Below, one piece after another: positions 1-11,160 of a DNA stretch of 64,000 bases (position 1 is its first letter; every line of letters begins with the position of its first letter). A model generated the notes under the pieces. That model was not told where the DNA came from, did not search any database, and saw nothing but the letters and a program-made list of their open reading frames with translations. Source of the stretch: Phyto melanocephala (taxonomy: Eukaryota > Arthropoda > Insecta > Diptera > Rhinophoridae). Position numbers and translations under genes: made by a program. The stretch lies in contig OW799234.1 of the NCBI GenBank assembly GCA_941918925.1, positions 115,667,128 to 115,731,127 of the forward strand. Direction: 5' to 3'.

Positions 1-371
1 TTCTGTTAAAATTTTCAGGTATTTCCTCCTAAAGGTTCGTACAAATCGTTCCAATCCTATTGTTACATAATTTGCTAATAACATTATCTCTCTTCCTTTT
101 CAGGGTTAACAATAGGAAGTCTAAGGGATGGTTGTGGCTTGACTTCACCACATATCGCAAGACTCTCCCTTGTGTCCTGTACTACAGAGGACTGACACCC
201 CGTTATCACAATTTGTGGCCCAAAAAAATAACTACAACAATTATCCGCTAAAGACCATATCAACTTTGCATTATATACCCCTCTTGCCACTTGTATGTAA
301 AAGGCAGTAATGTCACAGGCCATAACAAATGTGGCCTTTTTTAAAAAAACACAAAAGGGTTACACGCAACA
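1..371 (-). repeat. 3' LTR of the retrotransposon, partial
   Basis: Matches 8545-8915 with a constant offset of 8544, up to the terminal ...CGCAACA at 371, after which the two copies diverge. Only the last 371 bp (plus-strand sense) are in the window; about 1.8 kb should lie to the left. The small ORFs inside it are duplicated in both LTRs and are not genes. Confidence 0.92.
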
Positions 372-960
372 AAACTCCGGGCTTTTCAAAAGTTCGCAGA
401 CAAGAACGGAGTGCGTGGAACATTTTCCGACAACGTGGGGAACTCCCACCCCTGATGTCTCATAAGCCGGGCCTAAATAAACATTAATACCTGAATTACT
501 GAGTTGTTACTAAATTCATAACACTATGTGTACTGGCGAAATTCATCACTAGTTTCGGATTGGGTGAAAGCCATTCTGTCATTATGCGTGCATCTATATT
601 TAGGGAAGTATTATGATTTTCATTTCCATAAAGAGGTTACTTTGTGTTTAATTTCTTTACAGGTACTACAACTATTGATGATCACAGAGAAGCTATCACA
701 GACTCGGTATAAAAAAATATTGCACAAAATTGGTAGATTGCAGGTATATACTTAGGTATGGATTGTCGTATAATAATAAGTAATCACAATAATATATCAA
801 AAATACAATCAGCTACAACGTACATCATTAGGACGGAAACAAAACAAACAAAAATTGTATAAATATGTATATAAAAAAATAATAATTTGTTTCCTTAACC
901 CTAATATTGCACATAATGTATCACAGATATGTATATTTGACTAGACTTATTATTGCACTT
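372..960 (-). other. 3' untranslated internal region of the LTR element
   Basis: About 590 bp between the pol stop and the 3' LTR. It has no long ORF, so there is no env. Immediately next to the LTR, the minus strand reads a purine-rich stretch (AAAAGCCCGGAG, about 373-386) that may act as the polypurine tract, although it is interrupted by CCC and is therefore a weak candidate. Confidence 0.5.
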
Positions 961-3900
961 TTAAACCTTAATATCTTTGACGTGATAAATCCCGATAGGT
1001 TTCCCTTTCATAGACTCTAACTCGTACATGTTGTTTCCAACCGGCTTGAGAATACGACACTTTAAAAACTTTTTACAAAATTCCGAATTTATGTTGTTTT
1101 TAAAGTCACTCAAAACAGTATTCCTGCGATACACCTCTTGACCTGGAATAAATTTTATATTTCTTGCCCTTTTGTTGTATCTATCAGCTGATTTTTCATA
1201 GGCTTTATGCAAGTTGTTTTTAATTTTTTCTCTAAGCAGTTCAAGTTTTTCGTTTCGATCAAGGTGTTTAATTTCATGATCTGAAAATGACAATAATTTT
1301 CTGGCCAGCTTGTAGTCTGTACCACACGTGAACATGTGAAAGCCATAAAGTGCAAAAAACGGTGTCACACCAGTCGCTGAGTGAATTGATGTTCTTAAAG
1401 CGCACTCGATCTCAGATAAGTAGAGATCCCAGTCCCTATGGTCTTCATTAAGGTATGCTCTTATTGCTGCAAGTACCGACTGGTTAACCCTTTCAGATGC
1501 GTTCGATTGGGGTGAATACACAGCTGTTTTCATATGATTAATTTTATACGCCTCAGTCATATCACGAAAAGCTTTTGCGACGAATTGAGCCCCATTATCG
1601 CTATGAATTATTTCTGGTACACCGAATTTTAAAAATATTTCGTTTACTAGAAACTGTATCACGTTTGCAGTAGTGGCCTCTTTCATTGCTTTCAGAAACG
1701 TGAACTTTGTATAATGATCAATCACGATAAATATATAACAGTTTCCCTTTTTAGACCGGGGATATTTTCCCAGAAAATCAATATACAACTTCTGAAAGGG
1801 TCGATCCGTAACTACTTCTGTCCCTATAGTCGGCATTAGGTTTTGATTAGAAGGCTTAGTTTCCTTACAGGTATTACAATTTGAGACATAATTTCTAACC
1901 TGCATTGTCATTTTTGGCCAGTAGAAATAACGTTTTATCCTCTCTAATGTTTTGAAAACACCACCATGAGCAACTGTTTTTGTATCATGAGCTTTTTCGA
2001 TAATGGCTGAAGTTATATTTTCCGGTATCCATAATTTCCATTGATATTCTTCGCCACCTTGATCAAAGTTTGTCTTCTTAAATATCATGCCATTAACAAC
2101 TTTAAGATCTGGTAATTTATCAGCATTCTTTTCTATTTCCATAATTAAACTAAGGTAACCCTCACTTTCAAATTCTGTTGTCTCAAAATCTAAAAGCTCA
2201 TCCTTACTTAGCTCATTTACGCTTATTTCCTGAGGTGCCCTAGACAACATATCGGCTACCACATTATCAGTACCCTTTCTATGTTCTATTTCAAAATCAT
2301 AAGCCTGAAGTTCTAAAGACCATCTCGCTAATCTACCACTTAGGTCTTTCAGAGTCATTAACCATTTAAGGCTCGCATGATCAGTGATGACCGTAAATGG
2401 CATCATTTCAATATAGGGTCTGAACTTTCGAATCGCCAGTATTGCTGCTAAGCATTCCTTTTCCGTGACACTATAGTTTTTCTGACACGAATTAAATTTC
2501 TGTGAGAAAAATGCAATGGGATGTTCTTCCTTCCTTTCGTTCAGTTGATACAAAACTGCACCAACTCCATAGTGAGATGCATCGCATTGAACAAAAAATC
2601 TTTTAGAAAAATCGGCATGTTTAAGCACTGGTGCAGAAGTTAAAGCTTTCTTTAAATTATTAAATGCTTCCGCTGCTTCATCAGTCATTAAAAACCTTTT
2701 TGACTTTTTTAAAGTGTCCGTTAATGGAGCTGAAATTGATGCAAAATCCTTAATGAATCGCCTGTACCATCCGGCGGTACCAAGGAAGCTTCTAACTTCT
2801 CTTGCTGTCTTAGGTAATTTCATATTCTTAATGGCCTGTACTTTATCAGGATCTGTTTTTAACATCCCACCTCCGATAATAAATCCGAGGTATTTGAGCT
2901 CCTGAAAACAGAATTGTGACTTTTTTAGTCCTATAGTAAGGTTTGCCTTTCGAAGACATTCAGCCACTTCTGTTAATAATCTTAAATGTTCATCAAAACT
3001 ACTTGAAATCACTAGTAAATCATCAAGATATGTAAAAACGTTTTCTTTTAATCTTTGAGGTATCACCTTATCCATAAGCCTGCATAACCGTTGAGCGGCG
3101 TTACAAAGACCGAACGGCATGACTCTAAATTGATATAACGGACGGCCAGCAACTGTAAACGCAGTGTACTGTTTGCTTTGCTCATCAAGTTTGATTTGCC
3201 AAAAAGCATATTTAAGATCCACGCTGCTTATAAAATGAGTTTCATCAATTCTGCTTATTACGCCATTGATGTTCTGCAAGGGATATGCGTCTTTAATCGT
3301 TAGCTTATTCAATTTTCTCGCATCCAAACATAAACGATTTTTACCAGGTTTTCTGACTATCGTGGTCCTATTACTCCATGGACTATCACTAACTTCAATT
3401 ACATTTAATTTCAACATATTATCGATCTCCTGGTATGTGATTTCTTGTACTGCTGGTGATATTGGGTAGTATCGATCCTTAACTGGAACAGCACCTTCCA
3501 CCAGTTTAATTGTATGTTCTTCTAAAGCGGTTAATCCTAGTCCATTTTGCTCAAAGGTGTTAAAACTTTTTATAACCTCTTCTAACTTTTCCTGTTGTTT
3601 TGGTGACAATACATGTGGTTTCATTCTATAATTATCATCTGAGTTCACAAAATCCTCTTTTAATTTTTGCATATTTATTTCCTCAGCTCTTAATGTTTCC
3701 GGAATCAACCCAAATTGTTCCCAAAAATCAATACCTAGATATAAATTTTGCTCCAGTTCTGGACACAGATATAACAACATATCATGCTCTTGTTCTTTAA
3801 ACTTCATTCTAACATTTATCTTACCTACAATACGATGATGTTTACCACTTGCGGTTTTTACTTCGGTCAACAATGGGTTAACCCGAACATTTAATCTTTC

Positions 3901-4359
3901 TACGAACTCTCTACAACCTGTACCAAGAATACTCACTGAAGCTCCTGAGTCAAGTAATCCCTTTATTAAACAATCATTCAAATCTACATCTATAAATATC
4001 CTAGGATCTTCGATATTTTTCTCTAATTTATGAATTGTGTCTATTAAATGACGTCTTACTTTCCGACGTTCAATAAATTTAGCTCTTATTTTCTTAATAT
4101 ATTTAGAAATAGGTTTAAATAATGAGCTATTTCCAAAAATACGGTTTCTTACTTTTTCATAATTTTCTTTTCTGCTTTGTAATGGTAAATAGTGTCTAAT
4201 TTGTGGCAGGTTATTTGCATTAATCATTTTTTCTGATATATTTTTGAGATGTGGTTTTATTGGTTCCTTGTTGTTGTTGTCACAGGGTTCTCCTTTTGAC
4301 GCGGTTCCCCTGACATCGCCGCGCCAAACTTCTGGTTTTTCTGCTGGCATGATGGACAT
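961..4359 (-). CDS. pol: Pol polyprotein: protease, reverse transcriptase, RNase H, integrase
   Basis: Up to 1,132 residues open. Visible domains in order: retropepsin with DSGASVSIL near residue 137; reverse transcriptase with the YLDDLLVIS catalytic motif in the middle; RNase H with DASHYGVGAVL and TDHASLKWL; integrase with a His-His-Cys-Cys zinc region ending CNTCKETK; and an rve core with the first Asp in YIDFLGKY, HSDNGAQF and an SPQSNASERVNQS segment holding the catalytic Glu. The C-terminal part resembles the integrase tail of Ty3 elements. The frame is shifted by -1 relative to gag and overlaps it by about 100 nt, so Pol is probably made as a Gag-Pol fusion; the ATG at 4359 is not necessarily used. 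No internal stop was seen, so the protein looks intact. It acts in cytoplasmic virus-like particles and in nuclear integration. Confidence 0.95.
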   Translation of the reverse strand: MSIMPAEKPEVWRGDVRGTASKGEPCDNNNKEPIKPHLKNISEKMINANNLPQIRHYLPLQSRKENYEKVRNRIFGNSSLFKPISKYIKKIRAKFIERRKVRRHLIDTIHKLEKNIEDPRIFIDVDLNDCLIKGLLDSGASVSILGTGCREFVERLNVRVNPLLTEVKTASGKHHRIVGKINVRMKFKEQEHDMLLYLCPELEQNLYLGIDFWEQFGLIPETLRAEEINMQKLKEDFVNSDDNYRMKPHVLSPKQQEKLEEVIKSFNTFEQNGLGLTALEEHTIKLVEGAVPVKDRYYPISPAVQEITYQEIDNMLKLNVIEVSDSPWSNRTTIVRKPGKNRLCLDARKLNKLTIKDAYPLQNINGVISRIDETHFISSVDLKYAFWQIKLDEQSKQYTAFTVAGRPLYQFRVMPFGLCNAAQRLCRLMDKVIPQRLKENVFTYLDDLLVISSSFDEHLRLLTEVAECLRKANLTIGLKKSQFCFQELKYLGFIIGGGMLKTDPDKVQAIKNMKLPKTAREVRSFLGTAGWYRRFIKDFASISAPLTDTLKKSKRFLMTDEAAEAFNNLKKALTSAPVLKHADFSKRFFVQCDASHYGVGAVLYQLNERKEEHPIAFFSQKFNSCQKNYSVTEKECLAAILAIRKFRPYIEMMPFTVITDHASLKWLMTLKDLSGRLARWSLELQAYDFEIEHRKGTDNVVADMLSRAPQEISVNELSKDELLDFETTEFESEGYLSLIMEIEKNADKLPDLKVVNGMIFKKTNFDQGGEEYQWKLWIPENITSAIIEKAHDTKTVAHGGVFKTLERIKRYFYWPKMTMQVRNYVSNCNTCKETKPSNQNLMPTIGTEVVTDRPFQKLYIDFLGKYPRSKKGNCYIFIVIDHYTKFTFLKAMKEATTANVIQFLVNEIFLKFGVPEIIHSDNGAQFVAKAFRDMTEAYKINHMKTAVYSPQSNASERVNQSVLAAIRAYLNEDHRDWDLYLSEIECALRTSIHSATGVTPFFALYGFHMFTCGTDYKLARKLLSFSDHEIKHLDRNEKLELLREKIKNNLHKAYEKSADRYNKRARNIKFIPGQEVYRRNTVLSDFKNNINSEFCKKFLKCRILKPVGNNMYELESMKGKPIGIYHVKDIKV

Positions 4360-5873
4360 TTAGGAGTAGTGACATTTGGTTTTCCACACTTATAGCAAAA
4401 TAGTGATCGTTGCTCTACTGGGCAATCCATGAAAACATGTCCAGTGATCTTACAATTCCAGCAAACGACTGTTTGTTTTTGCTGTTGTTGCAAATTTAAT
4501 GCACTAACTTCTCCCAATTCGCTATGAGTTAAATCGACATACTGATGCTCATCTTCATCAAAATAAATTTCATTCACCTGTCGATTAATACGAGGTGGTG
4601 GGATAGTGTTTCTAACTTCTCTTCGGGGAAAATTTCTTTCTGCTTCATTACACTCTATTCGAAGCTGTTCTACTGAAGAGACCGATATTGGATACACTAT
4701 TCTTGCGACATTCTGAATTATATTACGTTTCATAATCTTGATCATGTCGTACTCCGGAATAGGCTGAGTTAACTTTGATCTCAATTTATTCATCACTTGA
4801 AAATACGCATCTATGGTCTCCGTGTGTTGTTGTCGACGTTCAACCATATCTCTCATTGTCTCAAAATTAGACCGCGGTGTTTGATATTGAGATAACAAGG
4901 CTAATCTAAGTACTGGCCATTCCGGCACTCCATGTGTCTCAATAAAAGTCCAGTACCAATCTTTCACCGAATCCGAAACTAGCAAATGAAAATCCCTAAC
5001 GACCTCTCTTTCTGGTATATTATAATGTGCCCTAAGATGTTCCAGACGAAATATAAAATCATCTATACTTATTGATTTGTTATCAAAAACGATACCTAAT
5101 TTATCGATTCTAATCTGCCTAAAATCAAAGGATTCATTATTATTAGGTACAGATCTATTATCCTTTCGGCCGGTACTATTCTGATTATAATTATTTGTAA
5201 AATTATTATTAAATAAATTACCAAAAGGTGTATTAGGGGTTCTCACAGGCTGACGTTCAGGTATAAAGAGATTTACTACGGGATTTAAATTACCTTCCTG
5301 ATTGTTGTCCTCATTACGAGCATACGTATTATTCCCTTCGCTGTTTGCAAGAGTTGTACCCCTCTCTCTATTCATTGTAGCTATATTTGTAATGCCCTGA
5401 ACAGCGGATGCCAATTCCGCTATAGTCTTTCTAACCTCTATCATTTCCTCTTGAACCATTTTTCTCACTTTATCCTCAAGAGAACGTTGTACCACCAATG
5501 CCTCATCTACAACTAACTCCCTAACACCTGGAGTCAATTCCTTATTAGCTGTATTCGCTATACTAACGGGAGTTCGAAACACCGTGTTCACTGCAGGACT
5601 TTTCGATACGCCGCTAACTTGAGCTGTTGTTACTATCGTATTAGACAAATCCCTGAACTGTGGATCATTACAATCATTCGATATATTATTATTCGCTATT
5701 ATCTCCGTGTGTTTAATTAATCTTCTATTTTTCGGATCTGTATGAATTGTAGATCTATTCAAATCGAATTCTGGGTTCCTATTTCTTTTTCTATTATTTT
5801 GTATATTCACACTCTCTAATCTTTTTGGTATATTCTCTTTCTTTCTAGCTTGTGTTCTGGTTTCTATATTCAT
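4257..5873 (-). CDS. gag: Gag nucleocapsid/capsid protein
   Basis: 538 residues, starting at the first ATG of the open frame. The N-terminal third is Asn/Arg-rich and low in complexity. A capsid-like central part (about residues 250-410) contains the DSVKDWYW segment typical of Ty3-type Gag. Near the C-terminus is a classical zinc knuckle, CWNCKITGHVFMDC (CX2CX4HX4C), followed by a second Cys-rich unit, CYKCGKPNVTTPKCPSC, which lacks the His. The gene ends in a Gln/Thr/Asn-rich tail that overlaps pol in another frame. It packages the retrotransposon RNA and forms the particle. The frame is intact. Confidence 0.92.
   Translation of the reverse strand: MNIETRTQARKKENIPKRLESVNIQNNRKRNRNPEFDLNRSTIHTDPKNRRLIKHTEIIANNNISNDCNDPQFRDLSNTIVTTAQVSGVSKSPAVNTVFRTPVSIANTANKELTPGVRELVVDEALVVQRSLEDKVRKMVQEEMIEVRKTIAELASAVQGITNIATMNRERGTTLANSEGNNTYARNEDNNQEGNLNPVVNLFIPERQPVRTPNTPFGNLFNNNFTNNYNQNSTGRKDNRSVPNNNESFDFRQIRIDKLGIVFDNKSISIDDFIFRLEHLRAHYNIPEREVVRDFHLLVSDSVKDWYWTFIETHGVPEWPVLRLALLSQYQTPRSNFETMRDMVERRQQHTETIDAYFQVMNKLRSKLTQPIPEYDMIKIMKRNIIQNVARIVYPISVSSVEQLRIECNEAERNFPRREVRNTIPPPRINRQVNEIYFDEDEHQYVDLTHSELGEVSALNLQQQQKQTVVCWNCKITGHVFMDCPVEQRSLFCYKCGKPNVTTPKCPSCQQKNQKFGAAMSGEPRQKENPVTTTTRNQ
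4335..4341 (-). promoter_or_regulatory. Candidate -1 ribosomal frameshift site between gag and pol
   Basis: Within the gag/pol overlap (4257-4359) the minus strand reads G-AAA-AAC in the gag frame. A slip back by one nucleotide enters the pol frame exactly. It is a near-match to the XXXYYYZ rule rather than a canonical heptamer, and no downstream pseudoknot was worked out. Confidence 0.45.
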
Positions 5874-6738
5874 GCCTATCCTAATTGAATGAATCTAGAC
5901 ACTATTCTAAACACCAAACGCAATATAAAAAAAAACAATTAAAACAAAAGAAGACACTAATATCTATAAAAAATAAGAATAAGAAAAAACTAAATTTACT
6001 TATTAATAAATTTTATCCTAGCTCAAAATTATATATCTAGAAAATTTAAACTCAATTTAATTCCAATTATAAATATAATCTAGTTATAATATAAAAATGT
6101 TAAACTTTCCTATAATTAAAAAAAAAATAAATTTAATTTCTCTTTCACAATTCGCTTATACTCAAAATAAAACGACTATCATTTGTGGGGTGGTTAGGTA
6201 TTTTGTGTGTGCGGTAATTATACTTTGACTCTCTCCTAAGAGAGCTACTAAATGATATGATGCAAGTCCAATTTACTAAAAAAAAATAATTAAAATCTGT
6301 ACATTAATACGTTCATACTACTGAACCATCAATGAACCATTCAATATATCCTCAATACATCTGACCTCACTACTTAGTCTTAGTCATGAGCGGCTACCAA
6401 GGATATCTTGTGGTATACAGTTATTAATTATAACTTGTGATATAAAAAAAAATACTAAAAAAAACGATGACTAGTAATTACCATCAAGGTTATCTCATGA
6501 TAAACTCTTTGCAAATTTTACTAGCTCTGTTTGATATTTAAAAAAAATTCAATTAAAACATCATACTTTAGTACTACTAACTTCTGAACTAATGTTCTGA
6601 AAGGCTACTAAAGATACGATATGTAAAAAATTTACCGGGTTATTGTTATTTCATACTAATAATACGTGCTTAGATCTAACCACACGTTATTATTTTAAGA
6701 TATACAAATATCTAATACTTTTGTTTGGGCGCCATTTC
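5874..6738 (-). other. 5' leader of the LTR element
   Basis: AT-rich, non-coding stretch between the gag ATG and the 5' LTR, about 865 bp. It contains the primer-binding site at its LTR-proximal end and should hold the packaging signal. No ORF is seen. Confidence 0.7.
6719..6734 (-). promoter_or_regulatory. tRNA primer-binding site
   Basis: The minus strand reads TGGCGCCCAAACAA four nucleotides after the LTR terminus. TGGCGCCC is the start of the PBS complementary to the 3' end of tRNA-Lys in many retroelements. Its position next to the inferred LTR boundary at 6739 supports both calls. Confidence 0.8.
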
Positions 6739-8915
6739 TGTTACGTGTCCAAAGTAGGAGTTAAGACATGATTGTGACCGACTAGCTCTCATAGTGGCTT
6801 CCCAGCTAAGGGTGTGAGTGCCTCCCATTTGTCTTAACCCAGGACCGTCACAAGAAAAAAATAAACATAAACTACACAAAACACATCACATCAAAAATAG
6901 GGAGTAGATGTTAGACTCCAGTCGCCCTATCCCAACCATAGTCATCTAGTACGTCCTACACCCAGTTCAGATGACCCCAATAACCGCACTATACCACTTC
7001 ACTTACCTTAACCACCCACTATAAAAAAATTAATCAAGAACCATATTCTCTCACACACTTAAATTTCAATACATTGTTTATTAATAAAAAATATATATAT
7101 TACCTACGCTAATTAAACAAATTTCCTTCTTAGCAATTTAAAAATATTTATCCTAACACTTATACTCATTAACAAAATATTACAAAATAATACAATTTAA
7201 TACAATTTACCTACTAAACCCTAAAGTATTTCCTCATCAACATAAAATATTAAACAACAAAACTTTATAACTTCCGGTTATCTACTCTAAAACTTCCGCC
7301 TAAAAGAGCTCTCTTATTTGGGTATAAAACTGCTAAACAGCAACACATTCAAACAAATAAAACCGATGTGATGAGCTAATACTAACAATAAACAAAATGC
7401 AAAATATTCGATATTCATACACAATAAAAAAAAACTAATTATTGATAAAAAAAAAATATATATATATAATAAATTTACAATAAAAAAATAAAATATAAAA
7501 AAAATTAAATATAAAAAAAAAATACTAGACAAAAAAAAAACTAACCAAAAAAAATTTCAAATAATATATGTACTAACTTATACTAAAACGTATCCAATCA
7601 TAAAATTTCGCCTGTTATACTGCAGTGTATATATATGTACTATGAAATTTTAATATCTAACTGGATTCGCTCCCAAAACTTTCTCCCGGGGACAATAAAA
7701 ATATAAAGCAGTTTTACCTGGTTTCACTTGTGTTCGCCTTTAAAAAAATCTCAAACATTTACCACTGCAACACATATATTGGTCAACTCCTTATGAAATT
7801 TTAGTTTCCAGTTTTTTTCTCTTTCCACTCCACTGGACAACACATAACAAAATACCACAGACGTTCTCAATCTCACCAGGTGCTTCAACAATTTATCCCC
7901 GAGATGTAAATTAACTATGAAATTAAGCAAAATTCTATATTTTCCCACATCAAAAATTACATAATCACAAAATTTTACCTTTTATTTCCTTTTTTCGTTT
8001 TCTTCTATCACCAAAATTTTATTTATATTTATATGTTCATTAAATTTACAAAAAAAAATTAACCTTTAATTTTTTCACTTTTCCACTGCAAAACCCAAAT
8101 ACATCAACTAGTGCCGCTTAGTGGTCTTAAATAAATATATCTCAAAAATGGCCGAGCTGAACCCATATTTATACCCACATTTTCCACGCACCATTATTTT
8201 CCAGAACAAAAATTATATAGTCTATCTTTTCCTGATTATTTATTTATCTCCCTTGAACACAATACTATTTCTGTTCCTTTCTAAATTCCCCAATTTAAGA
8301 AACTATACATTCAATGTTAATATTTAAAATTAACGTTTACAACAAAAATTACATGTAAATAACCCATTCATAAAAACTTTACTACTAACATTACCCACAG
8401 TGTCTACTATACCAAATAAATAGTGTGGCAACTCCCCATTCCTTCTTTAACAATCTGTCAAATATAACTCTACACACAAAACAAAATCAAACAACAGCAT
8501 GGTAAGTGGTAAGAAAATTATTTTCCTCCTAAAATTTAATACAATTCTGTTAAAATTTTCAGGTATTTCCTCCTAAAGGTTCGTACAAATCGTTCCAATC
8601 CTATTGTTACATAATTTGCTAATAACATTATCTCTCTTCCTTTTCAGGGTTAACAATAGGAAGTCTAAGGGATGGTTGTGGCTTGACTTCACCACATATC
8701 GCAAGACTCTCCCTTGTGTCCTGTACTACAGAGGACTGACACCCCGTTATCACAATTTGTGGCCCAAAAAAATAACTACAACAATTATCCGCTAAAGACC
8801 ATATCAACTTTGCATTATATACCCCTCTTGCCACTTGTATGTAAAAGGCAGTAATGTCACAGGCCATAACAAATGTGGCCTTTTTTAAAAAAACACAAAA
8901 GGGTTACACGCAACA
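6739..8915 (-). repeat. 5' LTR of the retrotransposon (2,177 bp)
   Basis: The inner boundary comes from the PBS at 6734 and from TGTTACGTGT at 6739, which is the imperfect inverse (9 of 10) of the terminal ACACGCAACA at 8906-8915. The outer 371 bp are confirmed by the left LTR copy. It should contain promoter, R and polyadenylation signals. Small ORFs inside (such as 7314-7532 and 8121-8327) are chance readings of AT-rich DNA. Confidence 0.85.
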
Positions 8916-11160
8916 ATTTATAGAGAAATTATAAGAATTTGAGAGAAAACGTTGTATGGGAGGTTGGCGTGTCACATTTATTTTCCGTCAGAAGAAAGCC
9001 TTTGACCAAAAAGCAATTCCTGCAAAATTTCAGAATCGTAGATCTAAATTTGTCACTCTTATTAGGTTTAAAATTTTTAACATATTGGAAAATACACTGC
9101 GCGGTATAAATTTTCGTACATTTTGATCTCTAACTCCCTTCCTAATACATGCATTTAGGCAATTTTTCTTTCTTCCTTATACTCCGATTTAGCCAATTTT
9201 CTATTCCAAACAAACCTTGTGTATAAGACATATTCTGGCAAAATTTGAGCCCACTAGCTTTTTCGATGGGGCCTCTATCGCGCTTTTAACAGACGGACGG
9301 ACATAGCTAGATCGTCGTCAAATAAAACTCCGATTAAGAATATACATACCATTTTTTTGGTGGCGGATATAAAAACTCAAATACTTCAAAAAAACACATT
9401 ACAAAAAAATTTGTTTAGCTCTTTTACTAAAATTTTGCAAAAAATATTTGACCTTGTGTCACAAAAATTGGTCTGCTGATCACGGTCGGATCGTAACGGG
9501 TATAAAATGGGGTATAGAAGTATAGAGGAGAGTTTTATCTACTAAATGGTGCTAATTTCTTTTTGTTATCTTATGTTTTCTAGAAGTTATGGTGTATTAA
9601 AAAAAGGAATTTAGGAAAATTTAGACCTAAAGATATAAAAAAAATTATTTCTAAACATTATAAACAATTTATTTTCATGTACTAGTGGCTAACAAATTTT
9701 AAAATTATACAAAATTTATTTCGTTTGAAAATCTTCTAAAAGTAAAATGTTATAGAACTTTAAAAATCAAAATCTTACTAATAAATTTCCTGTTTTAGCA
9801 AAATGCTGAGCATGTCTATTTTGAATCACCCTGTGGCCCTTAAAATTTAACCACCCTTTACAAAAAAAATAGATAGATAAAAAAAAATTTGTTAAAACAT
9901 GTATTTTAAATATTCAAATACTTATTTTAAATCTACTGATGCACATTTTTTTTTAATATTTTTAAATCTTAAACCTCATAAGACTGTGTGTACAACTATA
10001 TGTAAAGTTGGGCACAAATCATTACTCTAGTTAATTTTTGTCAACAAACTTCGGTCATTTTCGTTTTCACAAACCCCTATAAAATTCCTTTGTAGTTTGT
10101 GCAAAAAAATGTTACTAGAGTCATCTAGTATTCTACGTGATGTTTAGCAAAGACATCATCCTCAGTGTTTGCAAAATGTAGTGGCGCCTTCAACAGATGT
10201 CGCCATCTGCAATGAATAAATGCTAATGAATATGACTAATATATTTTTATAAAAATTAAAAAAAAAAGTGGGCGTGGCACATTTATTTTCCGTTATAACG
10301 AAGGCTTTGACCAAAAAACCATGTTTGCAAAATTTCAGAATCGTACATATAGTTTTGTCAGTTTTATTACGTTTTAAACTTTAAATATACACTGAGCGGT
10401 ATAAATTTTCGTACATTTTAACCTATAACTCCTTTTCTAATGCATAGATTTAAGCAATTTTTGGGGAGAAATATTCTTTTGACTCGAGAAATATATATTC
10501 GAAGTTTCATGACTCTACGTTTATGCGTTTGGACACAATTCCTTTTTTTTCGATGTTTGAAGAACACGGTTTTTTCGACCTATTCTTGCTTTACGAGCTA
10601 TAACTCTCTTCCTAATATTCCGATTTAGCCCATTTTCAATACCAAACAAACCTTGTCTATAAGAAAGATTCTGGTAAAATTTGAGCCCTCTAGCTTTTTC
10701 GGTGCGACCTCTATCGTGCTTTCAACAGACGGACAGACGGACAGACGGACGGACATAGCTAGATCGTCATCAAATCAAACCCCGATTCAGAATATATATA
10801 CTTTATGGGGTCTAAAATGGATATTTCGATGTGTTACAAACGGAATGACAAAATGAATATACCCCCACCATTTTTTTGGTGGCGGGTATAAAAACCAAAA
10901 AATAACCAGCAAATTAAATTTCAAATTGTATCCCGCTAAAAACTAAAATGTATTTTTCCCCGCTAAAATAGCTAAACTGCCATCATGGGGATATGATTAA
11001 TTGTTAGCTAATTTTACAACCCTCCATGAGCTTACTTTAAAAAATCTGGCAGTACTTTCTGTTAAGTTTATTTTTTGTAAACAAAAAACAGCTGATAATT
11101 AACACTTGAAAACAGCAAAAGTAATTAATAAAAAATATTGAATTCGATATTAACTAATCT
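8916..11160. repeat. Intergenic stretch with two decayed copies of a dispersed repeat and a mariner terminal repeat
   Basis: About 8935-9370 and 10255-10890 are diverged copies of one family: both carry GGCGTGTCACATTTATTTTCCG-like starts, AAATTTCAGAATCGTA, a GACGGACGGACATAGCTAGA segment, and end near TTTTTGGTGGCGG(A/G)TATAAAAA. At 9839-9860 lies CTTAAAATTTAACCACCC, also found at 20104-20124 beside a mariner transposase fragment, so it is probably an orphan mariner end. Nothing else is recognised in the stretch. Confidence 0.6.

Larger units (their letters stand above)
1..8915 (-). mobile_element. Long-LTR Ty3/gypsy retrotransposon (Ulysses/Osvaldo-like), 3' LTR cut by window edge
   Basis: Positions 1-371 and 8545-8915 appear identical by eye (same translated ORFs, same ends), which defines the two LTRs of one element read on the minus strand. 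Between them lie pol (961-4359), gag (4257-5873), a leader and a primer-binding site. No env-like ORF is present. The right LTR ends with ACACGCAACA and starts at 6739 with TGTTACGTGT, an imperfect inverted pair, giving a 2,177-bp LTR. Such a large LTR together with a Lys-type PBS and no env is characteristic of Ulysses of Drosophila virilis and the Osvaldo clade; this assignment is from memory of the family, not a search. Identical LTR segments and open gag and pol suggest recent insertion. The target-site duplication cannot be checked because the left end lies outside the window. Confidence 0.9.

Noticed and set aside
60..323. Small ORFs in the left LTR, repeated at 8604-8867
   Set aside because: They lie inside the LTR, overlap each other on opposite strands and have no domain.
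2714..3800. Plus-strand ORFs inside pol (such as 2714-2905, 3266-3469, 3600-3800)
   Set aside because: Antisense shadows of the reverse transcriptase and protease frame.
7314..7532. Hydrophobic minus-strand ORF of 72 codons in the 5' LTR
   Set aside because: Phe/Ile/Leu-rich reading of A/T runs; no start context or family.
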